Origin: SbD1 sp963767585
GTDB lineage: Bacteria; Desulfobacterota; Syntrophobacteria; Syntrophobacterales; Syntrophobacteraceae
Length of the DNA: 64,000 bases
Direction: 5' to 3'
Assembly: GCA_963767585.1 (NCBI GenBank)
Contig: CAVYEB010000002.1
Location: forward strand, 1,054,001 to 1,118,000
The position numbers were made by a program, and so were the translations under genes. The notes beneath the pieces are model-generated. The model was not told the origin of the DNA. It did not search any database and saw only the letters and a list, made by a program, of their open reading frames with translations. The first letter of the stretch is position 1. Each line of letters begins with the position of its first letter. This document shows positions 53,267 through 61,443 of this stretch, piece after piece.

Positions 53267-54078
53267 GGCTGATCCTCCCACTATAATGAGATTTTTTAAA
53301 ATGGTCACACTACCTCCATTTAAAGAGAACGAACCCTTTTTCAAGCAAGGTCATGAATCAGGCTCATTATTTTCCATCTAAATGACGCACCGTCGGCAAC
53401 GAGCTGGTCCGCTTCCCAAACCTTCTTGATGAGGAGTCTCCAAGTTCTCGAGGGCACGCTAGTCATAGCAGGATATATCCAGGATCGTCACATCAGGAGT
53501 ACTCTGCGATAAGAAATCGCTTTTTGCTGCCTCAAGGTAAGCACCTGCCGTGGATAGTGTCAACGGCATTTAGGTGTCGTTTTTTTGGGGAAGTGATGAA
53601 GAGAAATAATCAGGGTGTGTCAGTCCATGCCGGTTACCCTAAACGCTTCGGCCGCCGGCAGCGGATAAACCAGAACACGATCAGAGCATCGTTGCCCTCT
53701 TACAGCCGCTTCATCGACTGCAATCGCAGAGGACTCCCTCGTATTGAAATTAAGCATGTGGCATGGAATTAATGCAACACTTCTGTTGCATGCAACATTT
53801 CTTGGACTCAAGTTAACACCCTTCGATTGCTCTGTCCATACCGTAAATGACTGAATCTTAAGGCTAAAGTGTAAATGTGACGCCTATCGATCCAGCGGGC
53901 ATAAAATTTGCCAAAGTATAATGTCATTTAGCGCATTGCTAATGGGATATGTCCTTGCGGGGTCAGAGATGCTGACGGATGCGCTCAGTCTGGGCATCAG
54001 CAGCGAGTCTTCGAATAGATGCAGGTGAGGTCAGAGGACAATCTGCTTTCCAGTCCAACATAGAGAGGTGGTGAAGAT
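53267..54078. promoter_or_regulatory. Spacer with operator-like palindrome
   Basis: No supported gene in ~800 bp. TGTTGCATGCAACA at 53784-53797, preceded by GCAACACTTC, repeats the arrangement at 50980-51002 and lies ~280 bp before the second microprotein gene. The region appears to be a diverged duplicate of 50880-51167. Confidence 0.45.
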
Positions 54079-54162
54079 ATGGAACTTATCCTGATAATAC
54101 TCGTATTGCTTCTGATATTCGGCGGTGGCGGAGGGTACTACTGGTCGAGGCGGCGGTGGTAA
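54079..54162 (+). CDS. Glycine-rich single-helix microprotein, paralogue 2
   Basis: 27 residues: MELILIILVLLLIFGGGGGY followed by YWSRRRW. Same design and leader (GAGAGGTGGTGAAGAT) as 51168. Coding is supported mainly by conservation between the two copies: the peptide pattern is kept while the bases differ. Confidence 0.5.
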   Translation: MELILIILVLLLIFGGGGGYYWSRRRW

Positions 54163-54201
54163 ATGGCAGAAGGAGAATGTGGGCAAGATCCACAAACTGG
54201 C

Positions 54202-54329
54202 GATCGACGCCGGAAAGAATCGGGTGCTTTACGCGGTGCTCTCCTTCGGGTTTCACAAGAGTTGATCTGGTTCCCCCGAAGGTTCCAGCGAGTTGGCGTT
54301 TAGGGTCCATCCTTGTGCTGTGGTGATTT
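54202..54329. repeat. 128-bp exact direct repeat, copy 2
   Basis: Second copy of 51319-51446, 2,883 bp downstream. The DNA after each copy differs: a DUF3309 gene follows copy 1 and unrelated sequence follows copy 2. Confidence 0.85.
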
Positions 54330-54685
54330 ATAGCATGTTTGCCGGAATGATTGCTCCCTGCAGGTCAGTTTCTTCCTGGAAATATGAATCCGAGGTTGTC
54401 AGATCAACCCTGCCCGGCATGGATGAAACAGCAATGCTTGGCGCATCTGTGACCTTTCAGACTCTTGGCTCCGACCTGATCGTGTAACTTATTCCCGCTG
54501 AGGGAGCATCCCCTATTTGGACCGGACACCTCTAAATCTACAGGTGTTAGTGGTGGGGGAATGTCAAGATATGGTGCGAACGGGTTCTCAACTGCTGACA
54601 AAAACGATGATGAAGCAACGCAGAAAGACTATTAGCTAACATCAGTCAAAGCTCGCGGTTCCTTACGCGGGAAAGGAGAAATACT

Positions 54686-54865
54686 ATGAAATCCAGCACG
54701 AAGGACCAGGTGAAAGGCAAGTTTCACGAAGTAAAGGGTAAGGTCAAGGAGATCGCCGGGAAACTCACCGGGAAACCCAAATTGGAAGCCGAAGGAAAAG
54801 GCGAAAAAACAGCCGGCAAAGTACAAGAGAAGATCGGCCAAGTTAAGAAGGTCGTGGAGAAGTAG
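54686..54865 (+). CDS. CsbD-family general stress protein
   Basis: 59 residues, hydrophilic and Lys/Glu/Gly-rich: KSSTKDQVKGKFHEVKGKVK, EIAGKLTGKPKLEAEGKGEK and TAGKVQEKIGQVKKVVEK. The repeated GKxxEKxGK pattern is typical of CsbD/YjbJ. AAAGGAGAAATACT precedes the ATG. It is followed after 79 bp by the DUF3309 gene. A broken second copy is at 51665. Confidence 0.88.
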   Translation: MKSSTKDQVKGKFHEVKGKVKEIAGKLTGKPKLEAEGKGEKTAGKVQEKIGQVKKVVEK

Positions 54866-54944
54866 GAGAAGCAGAGCCGCCGACATTCCTACGGCGCAAG
54901 ACGCCACGTATGAGTCACTTGGGGCTAACGAAAGGAGAATGGAA

Positions 54945-55097
54945 ATGGGAACAATTTTACTTATCGTTTTGCTGATCCTATTGTTCGGCGGCGGGGGTGG
55001 CTATTATGGCTATAGCCATTATGGCGGGCCCGGGCTTGGCGGCGTTCTTGGTCTTGTGCTCATCATTATCGTCGTGCTGGCGGTTCTCCGACGCTAG
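54945..55097 (+). CDS. DUF3309-like small membrane protein
   Basis: 50 residues with two hydrophobic helices: MGTILLIVLLILLF, then GGGGGYYGYSHYGGPGLGG, then VLGLVLIIIVVLAVLRR. AAAGGAGA (54931-54938) is well placed for ATG 54945. This is the only intact copy of the family in the window. It belongs with CsbD and YtxH genes in a stress/envelope group; function unknown. Confidence 0.75.
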   Translation: MGTILLIVLLILLFGGGGGYYGYSHYGGPGLGGVLGLVLIIIVVLAVLRR

Positions 55098-55353
55098 CCG
55101 CCCCTGATCTGTCGGCTGTCAGCACCTATGGGACAGATTTGGCGGATTGAGGAAGGGAGGATTTCTGGCTCATCGTGCGTTTGAAAGCAGCGAAGATCAG
55201 ACAGAGTTCCGGGCCTCTGAGAGAACGGCCGAACAAGTTGTGAAGGATATTCTCCGGGCTCAACACTATCCAAACATCATGAGCAAAACTTCTCCGAATT
55301 TAATCCTCGTGCGATTTCTCGCTCGGCCTTGTTGCCTAAAGGAGAATATTGTG

Positions 55354-55485
55354 ATGATTGCACCCCGGACGATCCGCCCAGGAAAGGGAAAGATAGAGAA
55401 ACCTGTGTCTCCCATAGTACCCCATCCGCAGTCTGAATTGAAGACGCCGGTGAACTTTTTGTGGTACGATTTCAGTTCTAGATAG
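55354..55485 (+). CDS. Possible small protein upstream of the MMPL transporter
   Basis: 43 residues, MIAPRTIRPGKGKIEKPVSP and onward, Pro/Lys-rich. Support is limited to a good AAAGGAGA (55338-55345) before ATG 55354 and its position 11 bp before the transporter start. The longer frame from 55147 is less likely. Confidence 0.3.
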   Translation: MIAPRTIRPGKGKIEKPVSPIVPHPQSELKTPVNFLWYDFSSR

Positions 55486-55496
55486 AGGTAGTGTTC

Positions 55497-57788
55497 ATGT
55501 TGATATCATGGGGACTATGGGTATACCGCTTTCGCTGGTGGATACTTATCATTTCGGTGCTTTCCTTGGGACCTGCTGCGTGGCTGACAAGCCGAGGGGG
55601 GCATCTCGACTCGGTTATAATCCCGGCCAACACCAAGTCCGCACGAGCCCTCGATCTGATTACAAGGGAGTTGCCTCCTACTCTGCCTGACTTTGGCCTG
55701 ATCTTTCGAAGCCAGTCTCTTTTCGCCACCGCTCCGGCCTTCCAGGCTGAGTTCGAGCGAGCAGTAACACCATTGCGCAATGATCCTCATGTCGCATCCG
55801 TTCGCACCGTATATGACGGGGCTGCAGTGGATTCCCGGTCCATTTCCCGCGATGGGCACAGTATGATCGCCGAGGTGGAGATCAAGGGCTATACCGCGAA
55901 CGAGACGGTGCTGATAATGGACATTTATCCGAAGTTACGCGCTAAAGTGCATTCAGATACGCTGGAAGTGACCGCGTTCGGCACATTGCCGCGCAATCAC
56001 GATCTCACGGCCCTGGCTGAGAGCGATGCGAAGCGCGGCGAAATGAGGGTGCTGCCTCTGATCGGGCTACTACTCGTTCTAGTGTTCGGATCTGTGATCG
56101 GGGCCGCACTTCCGCTTATCGTCGGCCTGCTTGCAGTACTGGCCGGCATGGCCGGCACACTTGTGCTGGCCCATATTACCCCTGTCCTAGTATTCGCCAA
56201 AAACATCGTGGTGATGGTGGGACTTGGTGTCGCTATCGACTACTCACTCTTCCTCTTGAGCCGCTTTCGCGAGGAGGTCCACCGGCGCCCCATACCTGAC
56301 GCGCTGGCACACACCATGACGACTACCGGGCGAGCGATTCTGTTTTCGGGAGGGACGGTTGCTATCGGCTTATTTGGCATGTTGCTACTGGGGGTAGGCC
56401 ATCTGAGCTCAATGGGCATGGCGGGAGCTATTGTCGTGATATTGGCCGTTGTTTACGCCATGACCTTTCTCCCGGCGCTGCTGGCCATTTTGGGGCCCAA
56501 GGTCGATGCCTGGGGACTGCCATTCATAAATGCCGGCAAACACGGACACGGCTCCGGATTCTGGTCCAGTCTGGCGACCATTGTAATGGCCCATCCCTGG
56601 CGGATACTGCTGCCCGCAAGCCTCTTCCTCATCTTGCTCGGAATGCCGTTTCTGCATATTCAGCTTGGTTCCACCGGCGTCACAGGACTGCCGAAAACGG
56701 CAGAATCCCGCCGGGGTTGGGAACAGCTGCACAGTGAATTTCAGGAATTCGACACTAACCCCATCATAGTGGTGGTCCACTATCCGGACAGTTCTCCCCT
56801 CAGCGCCGAACACATCGACCGGATCTTTGACCTGAGCCGCTGGCTGGTAAAGCTTCCCGCCGTCAACCGCGTGGAGAGCATCGTGGATCTGGGCCCAGCC
56901 ATCAGCCGCGGCGAGTACGTGCAACTCCTCAGTCAACCAATGGATCAGCTCCCGCAGGGCGTGCAACTTGCCCTCAAAAAGACGGTTGGCAAGGATATCG
57001 TTATCCTCGTCGCTCAAACGATTCTGTCCGCGGGCAGTCATGAGGCGCTCAGCCTCGTCCGGACGATCCGCGAGTCCCATCCTCCGGTGGACGGCGAACT
57101 CATGGTTACCGGGGAAAGCGCGTTTCACGTCGATTTTATAGAGGTTATTAAACAGAGGTCTCCCCTTGTGATCGGGTTCGTCGTCTTTGTAACCTATCTA
57201 GTGCTCTTCCTGCTGCTTGGGTCTATATTGCTCCCCCTCAAGGCCGTGCTGATGAACGTACTTTCCCTCAGCGCCTCCTACGGCGCCCTGGTCTGGATCT
57301 TCCAGGACGGTCATCTGGGCACGTGGCTCCATTTCACGCCGGGTCCCATCGAGGCAATGACTCCGATCATGATGTTTTGCATCCTGTTCGGGCTCTCGAT
57401 GGACTACGAGGTGCTGCTTCTCAGCAGGGTACGCGAGGAGTACAGGCTAACATGCGATAACACCCGAGCAGTGGCGCGGAGTTTGGAACGCACCGGCCGG
57501 ATGATTACCGGGGCTGCGGCGATCATGGCATCGGTGTTCTTCGCCTTCGGACTGGCCGACCTGACAGTCGTAAAGACGATTGGCATCGGAATGGGCATTG
57601 CCATTGTGATGGACGCAACCATCGTGCGCACATTGCTTGTTCCGGCGACGATGCGGCTGCTTGGCCGTTGGAATTGGTGGATGCCTGGCCGGATGGTTCG
57701 CCTGCGCCGGCTTGTTGACCCCGCAGAGAGCGGACAAAATCAACCATCCCCATCCCAATGCGAACCGGAAGATGACTTGGCAACCTGA
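55497..57788 (+). CDS. MMPL/RND-superfamily transporter
   Basis: 763 residues with twelve predicted helices in two repeats, each of one helix, a large periplasmic loop and five helices. The conserved core GVAIDYSLFLLSRFREE appears after helix 4 and its counterpart GLSMDYEVLLLSRVREEY in the second half; the Asp-Tyr pairs are the proton-relay residues of MMPL proteins. Such pumps export lipids, hopanoids or hydrophobic compounds. No periplasmic adaptor is adjacent. ATG 55497 follows AGAGGTA; GTG 55491 is possible. Confidence 0.92.
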   Translation: MLISWGLWVYRFRWWILIISVLSLGPAAWLTSRGGHLDSVIIPANTKSARALDLITRELPPTLPDFGLIFRSQSLFATAPAFQAEFERAVTPLRNDPHVASVRTVYDGAAVDSRSISRDGHSMIAEVEIKGYTANETVLIMDIYPKLRAKVHSDTLEVTAFGTLPRNHDLTALAESDAKRGEMRVLPLIGLLLVLVFGSVIGAALPLIVGLLAVLAGMAGTLVLAHITPVLVFAKNIVVMVGLGVAIDYSLFLLSRFREEVHRRPIPDALAHTMTTTGRAILFSGGTVAIGLFGMLLLGVGHLSSMGMAGAIVVILAVVYAMTFLPALLAILGPKVDAWGLPFINAGKHGHGSGFWSSLATIVMAHPWRILLPASLFLILLGMPFLHIQLGSTGVTGLPKTAESRRGWEQLHSEFQEFDTNPIIVVVHYPDSSPLSAEHIDRIFDLSRWLVKLPAVNRVESIVDLGPAISRGEYVQLLSQPMDQLPQGVQLALKKTVGKDIVILVAQTILSAGSHEALSLVRTIRESHPPVDGELMVTGESAFHVDFIEVIKQRSPLVIGFVVFVTYLVLFLLLGSILLPLKAVLMNVLSLSASYGALVWIFQDGHLGTWLHFTPGPIEAMTPIMMFCILFGLSMDYEVLLLSRVREEYRLTCDNTRAVARSLERTGRMITGAAAIMASVFFAFGLADLTVVKTIGIGMGIAIVMDATIVRTLLVPATMRLLGRWNWWMPGRMVRLRRLVDPAESGQNQPSPSQCEPEDDLAT

Positions 57789-58165
57789 GTGACCAAATCC
57801 TACAATGTCACTATCTGAACATTATGCTGTCAGTGGGACCTTCGTTACCTCGAGCCTTGGGGCGGAAGACCGTAATTGGGCGGTTCATGTGGCAATACGG
57901 ATTTACGCCTTGAGGTACCAGGGAATGTTGACAATGACGATTCGCTTGTTTCCTTTTAGCAGTAGCAGGGCTGTGAGAATTCCCCCAGGTTTCCCTTTTC
58001 CTCTGTGAGTGGGACTTCCGGGTGTTCGAAGAGGTTTTTCAGGTGAAGCTGGGTGTAAAAGGCAGCTTCAGCATCCGGTGGTGATTAAGTTGATTCATTA
58101 TTCGGGATAATGACGTAGAGGCGGATACAAAGGCAATTTGTAAAGCATAAGTGAGGCATGGAAAA
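57789..58165. other. Spacer, nothing recognised
   Basis: 377 bp between the MMPL and DUF4337 genes. I find no gene, RNA or clear promoter. Confidence 0.35.
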
Positions 58166-58753
58166 ATGGGTGAAGTGGAACTGCCAAATCCAAAGGAACT
58201 CGAAGAAATCAGGGGTAATAAATTTACCAGAAGAGCGGCACTTGTCACAGCGGTTTTTGCGGTGGTGCTGGCTATCGCATCTCTTGGTGGAAACCACGCT
58301 ATGAAGGAAATGCTGCTTGCTCAGCAACAAGCGTCGGACCAGTGGGCTTATTACCAGGCGAAATCGATCCGTGAACACCTTTACAAAAGTCAAAAGGTGA
58401 TGCTTGAAAACCAACTGGACTTGCTGTCTCAAACTGTCAGCCCGGAGTCGGTAGAAAAGGCCAAGACCTCCATCAAAGCTCTTGCCGACGAGGAATCGAA
58501 GTTTGCAAATGATAAGAAGGAAATCGAACAGGAAGCCAGAAAGCTGGAGAAGGAGCGGGACATAAACAGGTCCAAAGACCCTTACTTCGAATACGCGGAA
58601 GTGCTCCTTCAGATAGCCATTGTCATGGCTTCGGTGTCAATAATCGCAGCCAACCAAGCGGTATTCGGTTTCTCCGTCTTTATGGCGTCACTTGGTACCC
58701 TCATGTGCGCAAACGGATATCTGCAGATTTTTGAGTTACCCTTTCTGCACTGA
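58166..58753 (+). CDS. DUF4337-family membrane protein
   Basis: 195 residues. One transmembrane helix after a polar start (TRRAALVTAVFAVVLAIASLGG), a central coiled coil (DEESKFANDKKEIEQEARKL), then two C-terminal helices (LLQIAIVMASVSIIAAN and VFMASLGTLMCANGYL). The AKSIREHLYKSQ segment and this helix layout match DUF4337. I use ATG 58166, with AGTGAGG upstream; GTG 58151 is less likely. Function unknown. Confidence 0.75.
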   Translation: MGEVELPNPKELEEIRGNKFTRRAALVTAVFAVVLAIASLGGNHAMKEMLLAQQQASDQWAYYQAKSIREHLYKSQKVMLENQLDLLSQTVSPESVEKAKTSIKALADEESKFANDKKEIEQEARKLEKERDINRSKDPYFEYAEVLLQIAIVMASVSIIAANQAVFGFSVFMASLGTLMCANGYLQIFELPFLH

Positions 58754-59056
58754 GCATATGGTGGCCATGCCGCGTCGTGCAATTCACGCCGATTGCAGCT
58801 CGGAAGTGCAGTGGGGGCAACGGATAGCCTTTATCGGGATTGAAGTGGCGCAATAAGGACAGTTTTTGGTCGTGGGTTTCGCCGCTGCCTCGGGTTTCGG
58901 CTCAAAGTGTTCACGCCCTTTATATTTTAGCATAAAAAAGTGCTTACAAATACCGAAATCCTAAAACATGCTTATAGTAAGGGGAAATATTTCCCAAGTG
59001 CCCACTGAAGGTATTTCAGCAATTGACCTGCCGGAAGAAGGGGGAGAAGAAGAGGA
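58754..59056. other. Spacer, nothing recognised
   Basis: About 300 bp between the DUF4337 gene and the micro-lipoprotein. No gene or RNA seen. Confidence 0.3.
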
Positions 59057-59158
59057 ATGAAAAAAGCGTTGGCGGTTATGTTTGTGATTGCTTCGTCTTG
59101 CACCTTGATCTACGGCTGTGCCTGCGTCCAGGGAGGTTGTCAAAAGTGCTGCACCTAA
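59057..59158 (+). CDS. Cysteine-rich micro-lipoprotein
   Basis: 33 residues: MKKALAVMFVIASSCTLIYG followed by CACVQGGCQKCCT. A lipobox-like LIYGC and six cysteines overall. GGAGAAGAAGAGG precedes the ATG. It resembles the N-terminus of longer alanine-zipper lipoproteins, so it may be a truncated member rather than a true microprotein. Confidence 0.45.
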   Translation: MKKALAVMFVIASSCTLIYGCACVQGGCQKCCT

Positions 59159-59236
59159 CTTTGTCAAGCGCTGGATTAAGGCAAAAGCTAGGAGCAAACC
59201 TGCTCTAACGGTCTGCAAGCATCTGGAGGAGCTTCT

Positions 59237-59320
59237 ATGAAAGCTGAAAGTGCAAGCCGGAGCGCGGAACAATTCGCCGATAGAGCTGAATCAGTTCTCA
59301 AACAGGAAATGAAGAAATAG
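59237..59320 (+). CDS. Short ORF resembling the end of an alanine-zipper lipoprotein
   Basis: 27 residues, MKAESASRSAEQFADRAESV then LKQEMKK, with GGAGGA before the ATG. The A-x-R-A-E heptads are those of Lpp-like alanine zippers. An in-frame stop separates it from the micro-lipoprotein at 59057. Together they may be two halves of one broken gene. Confidence 0.35.
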   Translation: MKAESASRSAEQFADRAESVLKQEMKK

Positions 59321-59409
59321 GACGATGGGCTTCGAAGAGATCAGGGCTGGCTGTGACCGGACTTTCTCATTGAGACTGTTCGGCATAGCCTTATGAAGAG
59401 GAGTCTGAA

Positions 59410-60132
59410 ATGTCCATTGGAAAACGTGTATCCGCTGAATTCATCGGCACTTTCTGGCTGGTTTTTGGCGGCTGCGGAAGTGCGGTTTTCTCAGCCGCAT
59501 TCCCCAAGGTTGGCATTGGATTGCTCGGAGTTGCTTTTGCCTTCGGCCTCACCTTGCTCACTATGGCCTATGCCATCGGCCACATCTCAGGCTGTCATCT
59601 CAACCCAGCCGTTTCCGTCGGTCTATGGGCCGGCAAGCGCTTCCCGGCTTCGGACCTGCTGCCCTATATCGTGGCTCAGGTGGCGGGGGCGGTCCTTGCC
59701 GCCTCGGTGCTTTACCTGATTGCAAGTGGAAAACCGGACTTCAATCTCAGCAGCGGCTTTGCGGCCAACGGTTACGGTGAACACTCGCCAGGAGGTTACC
59801 CTTTGCTTTCCGGCTTTGTCGCCGAAATTGTGCTGACGTTTATGTTCTTGATAATCATCATGGGGTCTACGCATGGGAGTGCACCCCGAGGCTTCGCACC
59901 AATAGCCATCGGATTGGGTCTCACTCTCATTCATCTGATCGGGATTCCCGTAACCAATGTTTCGGTCAACCCGGCTCGAAGCACCGGCCCAGCTCTGTTC
60001 GTAGGCGGGTGGGCACTCATGCAGCTATGGCTTTTCTGGCTGGCTCCTCTAATCGGCGGGGTTCTAGGTGGAGTCGTGTATCGGATTTTATCACCGGATA
60101 TTGTAGCCGAACCTGCGGTGACCGGGGACTAA
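59410..60132 (+). CDS. aqpZ: Aquaporin Z
   Basis: 240 residues and six transmembrane helices with both NPA loops: GCHLNPAVSVGLW and SVNPARSTGPALF. The selectivity-filter residues typical of water channels are visible: His in loop E-side helix LTLIHLIGIPVTN and Arg in NPAR. The channel mediates water flux in osmotic stress. GAGGAGTCTGAA precedes the ATG. Its setting among stress genes fits that role. Confidence 0.96.
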   Translation: MSIGKRVSAEFIGTFWLVFGGCGSAVFSAAFPKVGIGLLGVAFAFGLTLLTMAYAIGHISGCHLNPAVSVGLWAGKRFPASDLLPYIVAQVAGAVLAASVLYLIASGKPDFNLSSGFAANGYGEHSPGGYPLLSGFVAEIVLTFMFLIIIMGSTHGSAPRGFAPIAIGLGLTLIHLIGIPVTNVSVNPARSTGPALFVGGWALMQLWLFWLAPLIGGVLGGVVYRILSPDIVAEPAVTGD

Positions 60133-60302
60133 TGTGATCCCAAGCCGATTGTCTGATTTGGGAAGGGGATGTTCCAAAACTTTTCCAAGTAGAATCAGTC
60201 AAATGCAGAAGGGCTGCCGCATAGACTCTACCAATACCGTAACCCTTACGGCGTTTGAAATTATCTTTACACATGTGGAATTAAAAAAGCAGAGAGGTGA
60301 GT

Positions 60303-61037
60303 ATGAAAAAAATTGCCTTTATTTTGATGACAGCAATCTTGATGGCTGGGGGTGCAGTCGCCGTCATGCCTGCACCTTCTTATGCTCAAAACTATGTGTA
60401 TCCATCCCCGCCCCAGGATATCTATGCGTCACCCTGGGTGGGGCCTGATACGCCGTGGGTCTATTACAACGGTGATTGGTTTCTGAATGGCGTCCTGTAT
60501 TACTTTTACGGCCCTCAATATGGTTGGGCTCCATATTACGCTTATGCTCCCAGCTATATTGTCAGACCTGAAACCTGGTATGCTCCGAGATGGATGGCGT
60601 GGTATCAGGGGCGGCCTCAATACTTGGCGAGTTTTCAGCGGGAGTATCCCTATTGGCGTGAACACCGGCAGGGTCAGCATTATGGTCAGCAATTTTTTGA
60701 GCAACACCATCAAGGCCAGGGCGGTGGGTGGCAGAAGGGATTCCAAGGCCACCCAGCTGCTGCACCCCGTCCCGAAGGAGGCAAACCTGGTCCGGCTCAA
60801 GCAGCCCCCCTTGAAAAGCAGAAGCCCGCTGCTGTGCAACACGAACAAAAGCCTCAACAACAAAAGCCTCAACAACAGAAGCCTCCTGCTGTGCAGCAAC
60901 CACAACAACAGCGCCAGCAGACTCAGCAACCACAACAACAGAAGCCTGCTGTGCAACAACCACAACAGCAACACCAGCAGCAACAACCACAACAACAACA
61001 TCAACCGGAACATGAAGGTGAGGCTAAAGAGAAATAA
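60303..61037 (+). CDS. Secreted Tyr/Trp-rich protein with long Gln/Pro tail
   Basis: 244 residues from ATG 60303 (AGAGAGGTGAGT upstream). The signal peptide ends at PSYAQ. The mature N-terminal part has YxSPPQDIYASPWVGPDTPW and repeated WY/YY/PYY motifs (residues ~30-120), a YXXQ-type cell-surface pattern. The last ~90 residues are Gln/Pro/Lys repeats such as QKPQQQKPQQQKP and PQQQHQQQQPQQQHQ, probably disordered. No enzyme motif. Probably an exported surface or periplasmic protein; the repeat tract may vary in length between strains. Confidence 0.65.
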   Translation: MKKIAFILMTAILMAGGAVAVMPAPSYAQNYVYPSPPQDIYASPWVGPDTPWVYYNGDWFLNGVLYYFYGPQYGWAPYYAYAPSYIVRPETWYAPRWMAWYQGRPQYLASFQREYPYWREHRQGQHYGQQFFEQHHQGQGGGWQKGFQGHPAAAPRPEGGKPGPAQAAPLEKQKPAAVQHEQKPQQQKPQQQKPPAVQQPQQQRQQTQQPQQQKPAVQQPQQQHQQQQPQQQHQPEHEGEAKEK

Positions 61038-61154
61038 GAACGGAAATCCTTTATATACGGATTCCAGGTATTGCGGAGAGTTTCGAAAGTGCTTGCATTG
61101 CAGGCATCGTGGTTTGTTTCCGCTGTTCACTAATACCTCCATAATTGTATAGAA

Positions 61155-61187
61155 AGCGGGGTTGACGCAGCTCTGTCAACTCCCCGC
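61155..61187 (+). terminator. Hairpin after the Gln-rich gene
   Basis: AGCGGGG-TTGAC (61155-61166) pairs with GTCAA-CT-CCCCGCT (61174-61187), leaving a two-base bulge. No T-run follows, so it is a stable hairpin of uncertain terminator activity. The rest of 61038-61443 holds no supported gene. Confidence 0.4.
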
Positions 61188-61443
61188 TGCCGATACGCGG
61201 CCGGAGGGCAGTCTCATAACCTATCACTTGAATGTTCCATTAAGAACTCGTATATTTTTGCGTACTTTGGGATTGTTCAAGAAGTTTATTCCGGCGAATC
61301 GTCTCTACAATGTGGTTTTGATGCATAGCGCACAAATTGACGCATTACTCCGGATGAGGACTGTGCCTCACATCGCACTTACCGACTTTGACGACTCTTA
61401 ATCTCCAATCGGTTCCGGACAGCTCGATGCACCGAGGGGCAGG

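Noticed and set aside
53784..53797. Sigma-54 promoter near TGTGGCATGGAATTAATGC
   Set aside because: The GG-to-GC spacing is two bases too long for the -24/-12 consensus.
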